The notes below the pieces were generated by a model. The model was not told the origin of the DNA and did no database searches. It saw only the letters and a program-made list of their open reading frames with translations. Position numbers and translations under genes: made by a program. A stretch of 15,287 nt of DNA from an uncultured Eubacterium sp. (GTDB lineage Bacteria; Bacillota; Clostridia; Peptostreptococcales; Anaerovoracaceae), in assembly GCA_937894585.1 (NCBI GenBank), contig CALBGO010000080.1, positions 1-15,287 of the forward strand, written 5' to 3'. Of this stretch, positions 15,212 to 15,287 are shown one piece after another (within the stretch, counting starts at the first letter, position 1; every line of letters starts with the position of its first letter).

Positions 15212-15232
15212 GTTGTAGACGGAAATAAAAAA

Positions 15233-15287
15233 GGGCTCTATGTCAATAGTTGGGGTGGAACACAATCTAAATAGCAATTTGTAACCA
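15233..15287. mobile_element. Possible insertion-sequence end, cut by the window edge
   Basis: After the tRNA terminator the sequence begins GGGCTCTATGTCAATAGTTG and continues in a style that resembles, from memory, the terminal inverted repeats of ISL3-family elements. No transposase or second end is in view, so this is a weak call. It could equally be ordinary intergenic DNA. Confidence 0.28.

Noticed and set aside
14882..15277. 131-codon minus-strand ORF across the tRNA
   Set aside because: It is antisense to the tRNA-Ser gene; the GFEPW-like peptide is the usual false translation of a tRNA T arm.
1..15287. CRISPR array, prophage or complete insertion sequence
   Set aside because: No regularly spaced repeats, phage structural or integrase genes, or transposase are present.

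Overview
The window looks like a chromosomal segment of a moderately low-GC, obligately anaerobic Firmicute of the class Clostridia. Supporting signs are strong GGAGG-type ribosome sites, GTG and TTG starts, T-rich intrinsic terminators, a Firmicute-type pyrimidine-nucleoside phosphorylase, and a homocitrate-synthase-like protein grouped with aconitase and isocitrate dehydrogenase, which is the signature of the anaerobic Re-citrate synthase route. The genus cannot be fixed from the sequence alone.

Layout, left to right. (1) 1-498 is poorly coding and holds only doubtful small ORFs. (2) 499-1735 is a self-contained unit with promoter, HipA-like protein kinase gene and terminator; no HipB-like antitoxin gene is visible on either side. 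(3) 1790-3137 is an O-acetylhomoserine sulfhydrylase (metY) with its own promoter. (4) 3353-4693 is a small unknown gene convergent with, and overlapping, a FeoB-like membrane protein that lacks the GTPase domain. (5) 4720-9482 is a forward operon: rmuC, a metallophosphoesterase, phosphopentomutase (deoB) and pyrimidine-nucleoside phosphorylase (pdp), ending in a strong terminator. (6) 9525-14873 is a second operon: probable Re-citrate synthase, FCD-type GntR regulator, aconitase and isocitrate dehydrogenase. It starts at a near-consensus promoter overlapped by a perfect palindrome of the GntR/FadR operator type and ends in a terminator. (7) 15024-15211 is a tRNA-Ser(CGA) gene with its own promoter, followed by a terminator-like hairpin. 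The last ~55 bases may be the end of an insertion sequence.

How the genes work together. The second operon encodes every step from oxaloacetate plus acetyl-CoA to 2-oxoglutarate, the oxidative half-cycle that anaerobes use to make glutamate. Its regulator sits inside the operon and probably controls it in response to a carboxylate. In the first operon, Pdp releases (deoxy)ribose-1-phosphate from pyrimidine nucleosides and DeoB turns it into the 5-phosphate, so these two form a salvage and catabolism pair. The link to rmuC and the phosphoesterase is positional only.

Most of the window is ordinary metabolism. I do not see a clear new defence or mobile system. The parts most worth a second look are the orphan HipA-like kinase, the GTPase-less FeoB-like permease with its antisense overlap, and the operator-like palindromes in front of the citrate operon.
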